In this document: one piece after another, positions 17,559-29,003 of the stretch
How positions within the stretch are numbered: position 1 is the first letter of the stretch
How the letters are laid out: each line of letters begins with the position of its first letter
Assembly: GCA_030696845.1 (NCBI GenBank)
Contig: JAUYRJ010000007.1
Coordinates: 1 to 48,538, forward strand
Origin: Polynucleobacter sp.
GTDB taxonomy: Bacteria; Pseudomonadota; Gammaproteobacteria; Burkholderiales; Burkholderiaceae
Reading direction: 5' to 3'
Length of the DNA: 48,538 bases
The notes under the pieces: generated by a model
Databases searched by the model: none
The model's input: the letters and a program-made list of their open reading frames with translations, nothing else
Told to the model about the DNA's origin: nothing
Position numbers and translations under genes: made by a program

Positions 17559-19090
17559 TTCCGATTACGTGGATGCCTCCCCTGATGTTTGCGGGACTAA
17601 TTGTCTTTATGCTGATCGGTTTTCCGGTGGCGTTTTCCTTGATGGCTGCCGGCCTCTTTTTCGCGGCAATCGCCATCAGCCAGGGATTTTTTGATCTCGT
17701 ATTTTTGCAAGCCATTCCAGAGCGTATTTTTGGTGGCGTACTTGCAAACGATTTATTACTGGCCATTCCCTTTTTCACCTTCATGGGTGCGATTCTGGAG
17801 CGCTGCGGACTCGCAGAAGACATGCTTGATTCGATGGGTCAGTTATTTGGGCGTATTCGGGGTGGCTTAGGCTACTCGGTGATTATCGTAGGCTTTGTGC
17901 TGGGCGCCATCACCGGCACGGTTGCGGCGCAAGTGATCGCGATGGCCATGATCTCTTTGCCGATCATGATGCGCTACGGCTACAACATGCGCTATGCCAC
18001 GGGCGTATTGGCGGCATCGGGAACCATTACGCAGTTAGTGCCGCCTTCTTTGGTATTAATTGTGCTTGCCGATCAACTCAAAACCCAAACGGGTAGCGCC
18101 GATGTCGGCAGCATGTATTTGGGCGCTTGGGGTCCATCCCTGATTCAAATTGGGCTTTTTGCCCTCTACACCTTCATTCTCTCGCGCCTACGACCCGATT
18201 GGCTGCCAGCAGCGCCACTGGACGAAGTGCAAATGAGCGGCTGGGTTCTGTGGAAAAAATGCCTTGCTGGCATCATTCCATCGGCTATTCTGATTTTTTT
18301 AGTATTGGGTACCATCATGCTTGGCATTGCGACCCCTACTGAGTCTGGCGCGATGGGCGCCATGGGCGCGCTCTTCTTGGCCTGGCTCCGGCGCGCCAAG
18401 ATCGCGCATCTCGGCAGAAATATTAAAGAGTCTTACCAGAACACCATGCGCATTACCTCCATGGTGATTTTTATTTTGATTGGTTCAACCTGTTTCTCAG
18501 TGGTGTTTCAGGGGGTTGACGGCGGCACCTGGGTTGAAGAGTTGTTTACGCACATTCCAGGAGGCTGGATTGGCTTTTTGATTGTGGTGAATCTCTTTGT
18601 CTTTTTCTTGGCGTTCTTTTTAGACTTCTTTGAGATCGCTTTCATCGTCGTGCCCTTACTGGCACCCGTAGCGGAAAAATTATTAGCGCCTGTACTACTG
18701 GAGTCAATGGGCGGTAATCTACAGGCGGCATCGACTGCTGCACTAGTCTGGTTTGGAGTCATGCTGTGCGTGAATATGCAAACCTCATTTATGCATCCCC
18801 CGTTTGGCTTTGCGCTCTTTTACCTGCGCGGCGTTGCCTCAAAAGAGGTCAAAAGCAGCGACATTTATTGGGGGGCATTGCCCTGGGTTGGTTTACAGCT
18901 GGTGATGGTGGCGCTGGTCATGTTCTTTCCGGCGCTCGTCACCACCTTCCTCGATAAGCCTGCTCCGATTGCGGCAAGCCAAGAGTTTGATTTTGGGGGC
19001 GAACAAGAGAAAAGCATTCATGCTGATCCCGCAGGATCACCCGACCCTGACGCCCCCGTACGCTTCGAACTAGAAAAACCCAATCGATAG
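17555..19090 (+). CDS. TRAP transporter large permease subunit (DctM-like)
   Basis: This 511-residue inner-membrane protein has about twelve hydrophobic segments. DctM landmarks include PFFTFMGAILERCGLAEDM, GAITGTVAAQVIAMAMISLP and GIATPTESGAMGAMGAL. It resembles the subgroup annotated for mannitol or chloroaromatic acids and C4 acids, but the substrate cannot be read from sequence. The C-terminal 45 residues form an acidic soluble tail. The gene starts inside the dctQ stop codon region (ATGA overlap), which indicates coupled translation. Confidence 0.88.
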   Translation: MIPITWMPPLMFAGLIVFMLIGFPVAFSLMAAGLFFAAIAISQGFFDLVFLQAIPERIFGGVLANDLLLAIPFFTFMGAILERCGLAEDMLDSMGQLFGRIRGGLGYSVIIVGFVLGAITGTVAAQVIAMAMISLPIMMRYGYNMRYATGVLAASGTITQLVPPSLVLIVLADQLKTQTGSADVGSMYLGAWGPSLIQIGLFALYTFILSRLRPDWLPAAPLDEVQMSGWVLWKKCLAGIIPSAILIFLVLGTIMLGIATPTESGAMGAMGALFLAWLRRAKIAHLGRNIKESYQNTMRITSMVIFILIGSTCFSVVFQGVDGGTWVEELFTHIPGGWIGFLIVVNLFVFFLAFFLDFFEIAFIVVPLLAPVAEKLLAPVLLESMGGNLQAASTAALVWFGVMLCVNMQTSFMHPPFGFALFYLRGVASKEVKSSDIYWGALPWVGLQLVMVALVMFFPALVTTFLDKPAPIAASQEFDFGGEQEKSIHADPAGSPDPDAPVRFELEKPNR

Positions 19091-19123
19091 CTCACGGCAA
19101 GATCGGTGCAACAGATGCGGCGC

Positions 19124-21379
19124 TTATGTTTCTGAGCGAACGCAATCCACGTAGTATTCGCTACGCCCGCTTTGGCCGGTCTTCACTAAACCATGGATAT
19201 CTGTCTCAAAACCCGGGAACTGTTCATTAAAGTCTCGCGCGAAATAAAGGTAATCCACAATCCGCTTATTAAAGCGCTCACCCGGAATGAGTAGCGGAAT
19301 GCCTGGCGGATATGGGGTTACTAACATCGCTGTCACGCGTCCCTCGAGCTGATCCAATGGCACGCGATCCACTTCTTTATGCGCCATCTTCGCCCATGCG
19401 TCCGACGGCATCATGGCGGGAACCATATCGGACGTATACATTTCCGTCGTCATGCGGGCCACATCACGGGCCTTATAAAACGCATGAATCTGCTGACAGA
19501 TGTCATGTAAGCCAACGCGCTCATAGCGGGGGTGTTTTGCCACAAACTCCGGTAACACTTTCCAGAGCGGCGCGTTTTTATCAAAGTGGTCTTTAAATTG
19601 CTGAAGCTCGGTAACCAAGGTATTCCAGCGCCCCTTGGTGATGCCGATTGTGAACATGATGAAGAAGGAGTACAAACCGCATTTCTCGACGATCACACCA
19701 TGTTCGGCCAAGTACTTGGTCACAATGCTGGCAGGAATACCAACCTCGCCAAAGTTCCCTTCAATATCAAGCCCGGGAGTCACTACCGTCGCCTTAATTG
19801 GGTCGAGCATATTAAAGTCTTTAGCGAGATTACCAAAGTCATGCCAAGATGCTTTGGGCTCTAATATCCAGTCACTACGCTCGCCAATACCCTCTTCCGC
19901 CAAATGATCTGGGCCCCACACCTTAAACCACCAGTCGGCACCAAACTGCGCATCCACCTCACGCATTGCCCTACGGAAATCCATCGCCTCCGCAATCGAC
20001 TCTTCGACTAAGGTTGTACCGCCAGGCGCTTCCATCATCGCCGCAGAAACGTCGCAAGAAGCAATAATGGCGTATTGCGGGCTCGTTGAGGTGTGCATTA
20101 AATACGCTTCATTAAAGCAATCGCGATCCAACTTATGCTCTTCTGCGTCTTGCACCAAAACCTGCGATGCTTGGGAGAGGCCAGCCAAAAGCTTGTGGGT
20201 TGATTGCGTCGCAAACATCAAGCTCTTTTTGGTACGCTTTCGGTCTGCGCCAATCGCGTGCATGTCTTTATAAAACGGGTGGAAAGCAGCGTGCGGCAAC
20301 CATGCCTCGTCAAAATGCAAGGAATCCACTTTACCGTCAAGCATTGTTTTGATCATCTCGACGTTGTAAATAATGCCGTCGTACGTGCTTTGCGTCAGCG
20401 TCATCACGCGCGGTACCGCGTTTTTATCTTTAATGAAGGGGTTGGCGTCAATTTTCTTTTTGATGTTAGCCCACTCAAACTCTTCTTTTGGAATAGGGCC
20501 AATGATGCCGAGGTGATTGCGGGTAGGCATTAAGAAGATTGGAATCGCGCCCATCATCGTAATCGAGTGAATCACCGATTTATGGCAGTTCCGATCCACC
20601 AAGACGATATCGCCAGGAGCAACGGTGGAGTGCCACACAATTTTGTTTGAGGTTGATGTGCCGTTGGTCACAAAGAATAAGTGATCGGTATTGAAAATGC
20701 GCGCCGCATTGTGTTCGCTGGCGAGCACTGGGCCAGTATGGTCTAGCAGCTGCCCCAACTCCTCTACCGCGTTGCAAACGTCTGCGCGCAGCATATTTTC
20801 ACCGAAGAATTGATGAAACATGCGGCCGACTGGGCTTTTCAGAAAAGCAACGCCGCCGGAGTGGCCCGGGCAGTGCCATGAATACGAACCTTCAGATGCG
20901 TAATGGGTTAAGGCGCGAAAGAAGGGGGGCGCCAAGGAATCCAAGTACACCTTCGCCTCACGAATAATGTGGCGCGCCACGAACTCGGGCGTATCTTCAT
21001 TCATATGAATAAAGCCATGCAACTCACGCAAAATGTCGTTGGGCATATGGCGTGAGGTACGCGTTTCTCCGTACAAGAAGATCGGAATATCTTCATTGCG
21101 CTTGCGCACCTCAACCACAAAGGCGCGCAAATTATTCAACGCCGGTAAATCGTTGTCCTCAGTGTCGCTAATGAACTCTTCATCGTCGATCGACAAAATA
21201 AAGCACGAGGCGCGAGATGCTTGTTGCGCAAACGAGGTCAGATCGCCATAACTCGTTAAGCCGATCACTTCGATGCCCTCCCCTTCGATAGCTAATGCCA
21301 GATCGCGAATACCGGATCCGGAAATATTTTCAGAGCGAAAGTCCTCATCAATAATGATGATTGGGAAACGAAATTTCAT
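19124..21379 (-). CDS. Arginine/lysine/ornithine decarboxylase, fold type I
   Basis: This 751-residue PLP enzyme decarboxylates a basic amino acid, consuming a proton and producing a polyamine or agmatine. It has an N-terminal wing domain (about residues 1-130). The PLP lysine is Lys396 in TQSTHKLLAGLSQ, with Asp357 in HFDEAW and His266 in NCHKSVIHS as cofactor contacts. Length equals that of AdiA, LdcC and SpeF, but which substrate is used cannot be settled. No antiporter gene is adjacent, so a biosynthetic or general pH role is as likely as acid resistance. AAGG precedes the ATG. It follows dcd by 29 bases. Confidence 0.9.
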   Translation of the reverse strand: MKFRFPIIIIDEDFRSENISGSGIRDLALAIEGEGIEVIGLTSYGDLTSFAQQASRASCFILSIDDEEFISDTEDNDLPALNNLRAFVVEVRKRNEDIPIFLYGETRTSRHMPNDILRELHGFIHMNEDTPEFVARHIIREAKVYLDSLAPPFFRALTHYASEGSYSWHCPGHSGGVAFLKSPVGRMFHQFFGENMLRADVCNAVEELGQLLDHTGPVLASEHNAARIFNTDHLFFVTNGTSTSNKIVWHSTVAPGDIVLVDRNCHKSVIHSITMMGAIPIFLMPTRNHLGIIGPIPKEEFEWANIKKKIDANPFIKDKNAVPRVMTLTQSTYDGIIYNVEMIKTMLDGKVDSLHFDEAWLPHAAFHPFYKDMHAIGADRKRTKKSLMFATQSTHKLLAGLSQASQVLVQDAEEHKLDRDCFNEAYLMHTSTSPQYAIIASCDVSAAMMEAPGGTTLVEESIAEAMDFRRAMREVDAQFGADWWFKVWGPDHLAEEGIGERSDWILEPKASWHDFGNLAKDFNMLDPIKATVVTPGLDIEGNFGEVGIPASIVTKYLAEHGVIVEKCGLYSFFIMFTIGITKGRWNTLVTELQQFKDHFDKNAPLWKVLPEFVAKHPRYERVGLHDICQQIHAFYKARDVARMTTEMYTSDMVPAMMPSDAWAKMAHKEVDRVPLDQLEGRVTAMLVTPYPPGIPLLIPGERFNKRIVDYLYFARDFNEQFPGFETDIHGLVKTGQSGRSEYYVDCVRSET

Positions 21380-21408
21380 TTGCGCCTTTAGTTGATTGCG
21401 TGGTGCAA

Positions 21409-21975
21409 TTAGGTCTTGGGCAGGGTTACGCCCTGTTGCCCTTGGTATTTACCGCCGCGGTCTTTATACGATGTGCCGCACACTTCATCGCTCTCAAAAA
21501 AGAGTACTTGAGCACAGCCTTCGCCAGCATAAATCTTGGCTGGCAATGGCGTTGTATTCGAAAACTCGAGGGTGACATAACCCTCCCACTCGGGTTCAAA
21601 CGGCGTGACATTAACGATGATGCCGCACCGCGCGTAGGTGCTTTTTCCAACGCAAATGGTGAGCACGCTGCGCGGAATCTTGAAGTACTCGACAGTACGC
21701 GCCAAGGCAAACGAGTTGGGCGGAATAATGCAAACATCACCCTTAAAGTCCACGAAGGATTTTTCGTCAAACTGCTTGGGATCAACGATCGTGCTGTTGA
21801 TGTTCGTAAAGATCTTGAATTCATTCGCGCAGCGAATGTCATAGCCATAGCTCGATGTGCCGTAGCTCACAATCTTTTGTCCAGCGGCGTCTTGGCGGAT
21901 TTGGCCAGGCTCGAACGGGCTAATCATGCCCTGCTCTGCCATGCGGCGTATCCAGTGGTCGGATTTAATAGTCAT
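21409..21975 (-). CDS. dcd: dCTP deaminase
   Basis: This 188-residue enzyme deaminates dCTP to dUTP, feeding dTMP synthesis. Conserved blocks are [18 protein letters not shown] at the start, [47 protein letters not shown] (catalytic Arg and Glu region, partly) and [18 protein letters not shown]. The GKSTYARCG form is that of the monofunctional deaminase. It lies between fdhD (41 bases upstream) and the decarboxylase gene, all on one strand. Confidence 0.96.
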   Translation of the reverse strand: MTIKSDHWIRRMAEQGMISPFEPGQIRQDAAGQKIVSYGTSSYGYDIRCANEFKIFTNINSTIVDPKQFDEKSFVDFKGDVCIIPPNSFALARTVEYFKIPRSVLTICVGKSTYARCGIIVNVTPFEPEWEGYVTLEFSNTTPLPAKIYAGEGCAQVLFFESDEVCGTSYKDRGGKYQGQQGVTLPKT

Positions 21976-22016
21976 GGCGGAATTGTAAAACCAACCCGCC
22001 CTGAAAAACCACCTAT

Positions 22017-22865
22017 TTACGGGTCTAAATGACTAAAAACCACGCGCTCGGGCGCGTTGTAAATCTCGAAATGCTTACCCGAACAGCGGGATAAGAGGGT
22101 TAAGTTCGTCTTGCGCGCCAGTTCCAGACCCATTTGCGTGACACCAGAACGGGTCAGCAGGAATGGAATGCCCATTTGCGCGCCCTTGATGACCATTTCG
22201 GAGGTTAATCGCCCCGTAGTGAAAAACACCAAATCGCGCCCTGCCTTATCCGCAAGCCACATCAAGCCGGAAATCGAATCCACCGCATTATGGCGACCCA
22301 CATCTTCGATAAAGTGAAGGAGCTCCACCCGATCCTCGCCCTTGCGCTCAAAGACAGCGCAAGCATGCACCGACCCCGATTTTTTGTAGATGGTGTCATG
22401 TTGGCGTATCTGGTCAATCAGATCCACAATCGCGGCCTGGTGGAGAACAGGACCGTCTGGCAAGCGAATCTGCTCCATCTCCTCAATTAAGCCGCCAAAC
22501 ATCGTGCCCTGACCACAGCCGGTAGTGACGATGCGCTTGCTGGTGAGCTTATCGATATCGACGGTACTGCGGCGGGTTTTGACTGCCGCCGAATCGGTCT
22601 CCCAGTCAACCTGAATGCTCTCAATATCATCGGGCGATTCCACCAGACGCTGATTGCGCAGGTAGCCCAATACCAGGGCTTCTGGAGCGCTGCCCAGGGT
22701 CATCAAGGTGACCACTTCACGCTTGTCCAGATAGATGGTTAAGGACCGCTCACCCGGCACGTGTACCGTCTTTTGACGGCCAACTTCATCGATGATCTGG
22801 ACTTCGTGCACCAGAGGTACCGAGGCATTGGACATCGCGATACGGGGATTTGCAGCCATTGACAC
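22017..22865 (-). CDS. fdhD: Formate dehydrogenase accessory sulfurtransferase FdhD
   Basis: This 282-residue protein delivers sulfur from a cysteine desulfurase to the molybdenum cofactor of formate dehydrogenase. Family blocks are present: FHLD-like [13 protein letters not shown] near residue 185, [30 protein letters not shown], and GCGQGT at the position of the active loop. The loop has one Cys where the well-studied enterobacterial protein has a CxxC pair. No formate dehydrogenase is encoded in this window, though the oxalate module would yield formate. It is divergent from metG. Confidence 0.92.
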   Translation of the reverse strand: MSMAANPRIAMSNASVPLVHEVQIIDEVGRQKTVHVPGERSLTIYLDKREVVTLMTLGSAPEALVLGYLRNQRLVESPDDIESIQVDWETDSAAVKTRRSTVDIDKLTSKRIVTTGCGQGTMFGGLIEEMEQIRLPDGPVLHQAAIVDLIDQIRQHDTIYKKSGSVHACAVFERKGEDRVELLHFIEDVGRHNAVDSISGLMWLADKAGRDLVFFTTGRLTSEMVIKGAQMGIPFLLTRSGVTQMGLELARKTNLTLLSRCSGKHFEIYNAPERVVFSHLDP

Positions 22866-23000
22866 ATTCCTTTGCAGTTTTTTATTGCTTTAAAACGGTA
22901 TTCACTTTAACCGCAGACTAAAATTAGCGCTGTACCAGCATAATCCCTTATTACAACCGTATTTATTCTTTGACCTGAATTACCACCGAAACCCATCCGT

Positions 23001-24671
23001 ATGAGCAGCTCCCCCCGTCGCCTTCTTGTCACATCCGCCCTGCCTTACGCCAACGGGCAGATTCATATCGGCCACTTGGTGGAGTATGTCCAAACCGATA
23101 TTTGGGTGCGCTTTCAGCGGATGCGGGGTCATGAAGTGCATTACATGGGCGCCGACGATACCCACGGCACGCCCATCATGCTGCGCGCCGAAAAAGAGGG
23201 TTTGAGCCCCAAAGAGCTGATCGCCAAGGTATGGGCCGAGCACAAGCGCGACTTTGATGCCTTCCTAATTTCCTTCGATCACTACTACACCACCGACAGC
23301 CCTGAGAATGAAAAACTCGCGGGCGATATTTACCTCAAATTACGCGATGCGGGCCTGATTGAAAAGCGCGCGATCGAGCAAGCCTATGACCCCGTAAAAG
23401 AGATGTTCTTGCCAGACCGTTTTATTAAAGGCAAGTGCCCCAAATGCAAAGCGGCTGATCAATACGGCGACTCCTGTGAAAAATGCGGCGCCACCTATGC
23501 GCCCACCGATTTGATTGACCCCTTCTCAGTGGTCAGCGGTGCCACACCCATTCGTAAGGTGTCGGATCACTACTTCTTCAAATTATCCGATCCACGCTGC
23601 GAAACCTTCTTGCGCGACTGGACTCAGGTTAAGACGCCTTTGCAACCCGAAGCGCGCAACAAAATGAAAGAATGGGTGGGGCAGCCTGGCGAGAGCAAAT
23701 TAGGCGACTGGGATATCTCGCGCGACGCGCCCTACTTTGGTTTTGAAATACCGGATGCCCCGGGTAAATATTTTTACGTGTGGCTCGATGCGCCGATCGG
23801 CTACTACGCCAGCTTTTTAAAGTATTGCATTGATCGTGGCCTTGATTTTAATGAGTGGGTTAAGCCGGATACCACTACCGAGCAATACCATTTCATTGGC
23901 AAAGATATTCTGTATTTTCATACGCTGTTTTGGCCTGCCACCCTGCACTTCTCCGGCTACCGCACTCCAACGAATGTCTTTGCGCACGGCTTCTTAACGG
24001 TCGACGGCGAAAAGATGAGCAAGTCGCGCGGTACGCTAATTTCCGCTAACAGCGTGATCGAATCCGGCTTTAATCCAGAGTGGTTCCGGTATTACTTTGC
24101 GACCAAGCTGAACGACAGCATGGAAGACCTTGATCTCAACCTCAGCGACTTTGTGGCGCGCGTGAATAGCGACCTGATCGGAAAGTACATCAATATCGCT
24201 AGCCGTAGTGCGGGCTTTTTAGTCAAACGCTTTGGCGGTGTTGTGGCTGATGATGCGATGAGCCACCCATTGCTTATTAGCATTCGAGCAGCCAGCGAGA
24301 AAATTGCCGCGCTCTACGAAGGTCGTGAGTACGCCAAGGCCCTTCGCTCCATCATGGAACTGGCCGACCAAGTCAATGCCTTCGTTGATGAAAACAAGCC
24401 CTGGGATATCGCCAAGGACCCCGAGCGCACCGCCGATCTGCAGACTGTTTGCAGCATCACCTTAGAAGCCTTCCGGGGGCTTAGCCTATACCTTAAGCCA
24501 GTTATTCCCCATGTGGCCGCTGGCGTTGAGCGCTTCTTGGCACTCCCTCCAATGGCTTGGGGCGATATCAACGCCCCCTTATCGAGCGCAAATGCCATCC
24601 AGCCTTACGTCCACCTGATGAGCCGAGTAGAGCCCACCCAAATCGATGCCTTATTGGCGGCTAATCTCTAA
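23001..24671 (+). CDS. metG: Methionyl-tRNA synthetase, short form
   Basis: This enzyme charges tRNA-Met. HIGH is at residues 22-25 ([10 protein letters not shown]), a zinc knuckle with four cysteines lies near residues 145-162 ([17 protein letters not shown]), and KMSKS near residue 340. The protein has 556 residues and stops after the anticodon-binding helical domain. The C-terminal tRNA-binding (EMAP-II-like) domain found in many ~680-residue homologues is absent, and no remnant of it lies downstream. The core is complete, so the short form should be active. Confidence 0.95.
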   Translation: MSSSPRRLLVTSALPYANGQIHIGHLVEYVQTDIWVRFQRMRGHEVHYMGADDTHGTPIMLRAEKEGLSPKELIAKVWAEHKRDFDAFLISFDHYYTTDSPENEKLAGDIYLKLRDAGLIEKRAIEQAYDPVKEMFLPDRFIKGKCPKCKAADQYGDSCEKCGATYAPTDLIDPFSVVSGATPIRKVSDHYFFKLSDPRCETFLRDWTQVKTPLQPEARNKMKEWVGQPGESKLGDWDISRDAPYFGFEIPDAPGKYFYVWLDAPIGYYASFLKYCIDRGLDFNEWVKPDTTTEQYHFIGKDILYFHTLFWPATLHFSGYRTPTNVFAHGFLTVDGEKMSKSRGTLISANSVIESGFNPEWFRYYFATKLNDSMEDLDLNLSDFVARVNSDLIGKYINIASRSAGFLVKRFGGVVADDAMSHPLLISIRAASEKIAALYEGREYAKALRSIMELADQVNAFVDENKPWDIAKDPERTADLQTVCSITLEAFRGLSLYLKPVIPHVAAGVERFLALPPMAWGDINAPLSSANAIQPYVHLMSRVEPTQIDALLAANL

Positions 24672-24731
24672 AAATACAGCGCCAGCACAAATCTAGCTCA
24701 GGCATGCCAAAATCGTTAATAATGATGGGTG

Positions 24732-24753
24732 CCCAAGCTCATGGGATTTTTTT
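24732..24753 (+). terminator. Possible short terminator after metG
   Basis: CCCA-AGCTCA-TGGG forms a four-pair stem followed by A and seven Ts, about 60 bases after the metG stop. The stem is short, so it may be inefficient. Confidence 0.3.
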
Positions 24754-24780
24754 AAGTTATTGAATTTATTGAGAATTTTT

Positions 24781-24967
24781 ATGGTTATGCGTAAGTATCA
24801 GTCGGATATCACTTTGTTTCTTGAAAAACTCAAGGCGGCCAAACCCGATGTAGAACAAGGTCAGCAAGCAGGTCGCGCCTTGCTTTGGGATAAAGAACCG
24901 ATCAGCCCCGAAGAACAGCGTCGCCAAAAAGCGGCCAAACTCAAACAGCGGGCCTACGTCTATTCCA

Positions 24968-24975
<8 letters not shown>
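24781..24975 (+). CDS. DUF3460 family small protein
   Basis: This is a basic soluble protein of 64 residues starting MVMRKYQSDITLFLEKLKA. I recognise it as DUF3460, a small family of unknown function found mainly in Burkholderiales. The frame could begin at a TTG at 24760, but GAGA sits well ahead of the ATG at 24781, and homologues begin close to the RKYQSDIT stretch. It overlaps scpA by eight bases (ATGAATGA), so its translation is coupled to that of the condensin subunit. Confidence 0.8.
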
Positions 24976-26679
<1,704 letters not shown>

Positions 26680-26707
26680 AGTCGCACCGGCCCTCACTTT
26701 TTTTGAT

Positions 26708-27640
26708 TCAAATGCTGAAGAATTGGTCGACTTGCAATTCAAGGTTTTTGGCTAATTCCGCGCCGCTGACCTTGCCTGCCGGACCCTTGGCCTTGAGAAC
26801 CTCGATTTGACCGCCGTGGCAGGCGACAAAGAACGACTCTGGGCCAATTGCAGTAATTTGCCCAGGCTTACCTTTGACTGCGCCATAAGTGGCTACAACG
26901 TGTTTTTTCACATCGTAAATTTGCACTTTTTGCTCACCCAGCATGGTCCATGCTCCTGGCGCGGGATTGCAGGCACGGATCAGATTATGAATCTGCGTAA
27001 TGTGCGTTGACCAATGAATGCGCGCCGCATTTTGATCAAACCAGCCCTCATAGTTTGCGAGGGCTTCGTCTTGAACCACTTCCTGATGCTTGCCGGCCGC
27101 CACCAGATCAGCAGCCTCTAGAAGCGCCTGCACCCCCAGCGGGAAGAGGTGATCGAAATAGACCGTGCCCAGCGTGTCATTCTCACCAATAGCAACTTCT
27201 TTTTGCAAAATCACAGCGCCTTCATCCAGACCATCTGATGGGCGGAAGATAGTCAGGCCGGTTTTTTGCTCGCCCAAGGCAATTGCCCAGTTAATCGCAC
27301 TGGGACCGCGGTATTTAGGCAGGAGGGAGGGGTGATATTGGATCGTGCCCAAGCGCGGAATGTTCGCAAGCTCTTGCGGTACAAACTGCAACACATAAGC
27401 CATCACGCAGATATCTGCGCCACTATCCCGCATCGCCTGAGCGGCTTCAGGACCCTTGAGCGAGGCAAACTGTAAAGGCACGAGGCCTTTAGCCAGCGTC
27501 GCCTCTTTGAGAATCTCCGGCTTGGTTGCCTTGGGATTATCGGGCGGACAAAAGACAGCGACTACTTCGTCGCCGCGCGCCAAGAAAGCCTCTAATGCCG
27601 CTTTACCAAAATCTTGGCTGCCAATCAGGGCGACTCGCAC
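26708..27640 (-). CDS. Stand-alone formyltransferase resembling the hydrolase domain of 10-formyl-THF dehydrogenase
   Basis: This 310-residue protein has a formyltransferase N domain followed by an FMT C-terminal-like domain (from about residue 205). The active-site stretch QYHPSLLPKYRGPSAINW (His103) and SDGLDEGAVILQKE (Asp139) match His106 and Asp142 of the hydrolase domain of animal 10-formyl-THF dehydrogenase. The Asn of methionyl-tRNA formyltransferase (N-x-H-x-S) is replaced, as in that domain. The start is a GTG placed on the base right after the upstream frc stop codon, so translation is coupled. It probably handles a formyl group on folate; direct use of formyl-CoA is inference. Annotating it as fmt would likely be wrong. 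Confidence 0.8.
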   Translation of the reverse strand: MRVALIGSQDFGKAALEAFLARGDEVVAVFCPPDNPKATKPEILKEATLAKGLVPLQFASLKGPEAAQAMRDSGADICVMAYVLQFVPQELANIPRLGTIQYHPSLLPKYRGPSAINWAIALGEQKTGLTIFRPSDGLDEGAVILQKEVAIGENDTLGTVYFDHLFPLGVQALLEAADLVAAGKHQEVVQDEALANYEGWFDQNAARIHWSTHITQIHNLIRACNPAPGAWTMLGEQKVQIYDVKKHVVATYGAVKGKPGQITAIGPESFFVACHGGQIEVLKAKGPAGKVSGAELAKNLELQVDQFFSI

Positions 27641-28888
27641 TTAAATGACTTTCCGATGGCGTAAGTCAATCAACTCATCAATATTAAATCCGAGCTCTTG
27701 AAGAATCTCATCTGTATGCTCACCTAGCAATGGTGAACGCGTGACTTCAGTTGTGCTGTCCGACAACTTGATGGGATTGCCCACTGTCAAATACTTACCA
27801 CGAATGGGGTGATCGACTTCAACAATCGTACCCGTTGCACGCAGAGCGGGTTCTTCGGCGATTTCTTTCATCGACAAAATGGGGCCGCATGGCACATCAT
27901 ATTTATTCAGGATGTCCATCACCTCAAACTTGGTTTTGGTCATAGTCCACTTTTCGATCTCGCCAAAGATGTGCATGAGCCGCGGTAAACGCGCCATGGG
28001 GGAGGAATAGTCATGATCGGTAATCCACTCTTCTTTACCAATAACCTTGCAGATCGCTTCCCAAACCGCAGCTTGAACGACCACATAGATATAGGAGTTG
28101 GGATCATTTTCCCAGCCCTTGCATTTCAAGATCCAACCTGGCTGACCGCCACCCGAAGCATTACCTGCGCGCGGAACCGAATCACCAAAGTGGCCATTCG
28201 GAAACTGCGGATACTCTTGCATCATGCCATTACGCTCTAGGCGTTGCTGATCACGCAACTTCACGCGGCATAAATTCAATACCGCATCTTGCATTGCTGC
28301 TTGAACACGCTGACCGCGACCCGAGTGGGTACGCTGAAACAACGCAGTCACAATACCCAAAGCGAGGTGTAATCCTGTTCCACTATCACCAATTTGCGCG
28401 CCGGTAACCATGGGAGGGCCATCATCAAAACCGGTAGTGGATGCAGAGCCGCCAGCGCATTGCGCTACGTTCTCATACACTTTGCAATCCTCATATGGAC
28501 CGGGACCAAAGCCTTTGATCGATGCCATGATCATGCGAGGATTTAGATGCTGAATATGCTCCCATGTAAACCCCATGCGATCCAATGCGCCTGGTGCGAA
28601 ATTTTCAACGAGCACATCGCACTCTTTAATCAAGCGCTCAAGAATGTCTTTACCTTCGGGAGTTTTCGTATTGACTGTGATCGAACGCTTATTGTGATTA
28701 AGCATCGTGAAATACAAACTATCCGCATCGGGAATATCGCGCAACTGACCGCGCGTCGCATCCCCCTCACCAGAGCGCTCCACCTTAATTACATCAGCGC
28801 CAAACCATGCCAACAACTGCGTGCAGGTCGGGCCAGATTGAACGTGTGTGAAATCAAGAACCTTTACTCCTTCAAGTGCTTTTGCCAT
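27641..28888 (-). CDS. frc: Formyl-CoA:oxalate CoA-transferase, copy 1
   Basis: This 415-residue class III CoA-transferase moves CoA from formyl-CoA to oxalate, giving oxalyl-CoA and formate. The catalytic Asp168 ([14 protein letters not shown]) corresponds to Asp169 of the Oxalobacter enzyme, and Gln17 (FTHVQSGP) is also present. The glycine loop [11 protein letters not shown] is intact. It is closely similar to the second copy at 29514 over its whole length. AGGAC precedes the ATG. The downstream formyltransferase gene starts immediately at its stop codon. It may have its own promoter in 28889-29003. Confidence 0.92.
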   Translation of the reverse strand: MAKALEGVKVLDFTHVQSGPTCTQLLAWFGADVIKVERSGEGDATRGQLRDIPDADSLYFTMLNHNKRSITVNTKTPEGKDILERLIKECDVLVENFAPGALDRMGFTWEHIQHLNPRMIMASIKGFGPGPYEDCKVYENVAQCAGGSASTTGFDDGPPMVTGAQIGDSGTGLHLALGIVTALFQRTHSGRGQRVQAAMQDAVLNLCRVKLRDQQRLERNGMMQEYPQFPNGHFGDSVPRAGNASGGGQPGWILKCKGWENDPNSYIYVVVQAAVWEAICKVIGKEEWITDHDYSSPMARLPRLMHIFGEIEKWTMTKTKFEVMDILNKYDVPCGPILSMKEIAEEPALRATGTIVEVDHPIRGKYLTVGNPIKLSDSTTEVTRSPLLGEHTDEILQELGFNIDELIDLRHRKVI

Positions 28889-29003
28889 TACCGTAGTCCT
28901 AATAAGAATTGAAATTTTGAATTACTCAAATTCTACCAGTCGGCATATGCTGCATTGCCCTCTTTTACCTTATTGAACCTAGGCTCCTAGCGCCAGCCAA
29001 GGT

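Noticed and set aside
18508-18762. Lysine-rich open frame antisense to dctM
   Set aside because: It is the reverse reading of membrane-segment codons in dctM; no start signal or family match.
28917-28929. TTGA-N5-TCAA upstream of frc copy 1 as a second Crp/Fnr site
   Set aside because: FNR-type half-sites need TTGA-N6-TCAA spacing; five bases puts the halves out of register.
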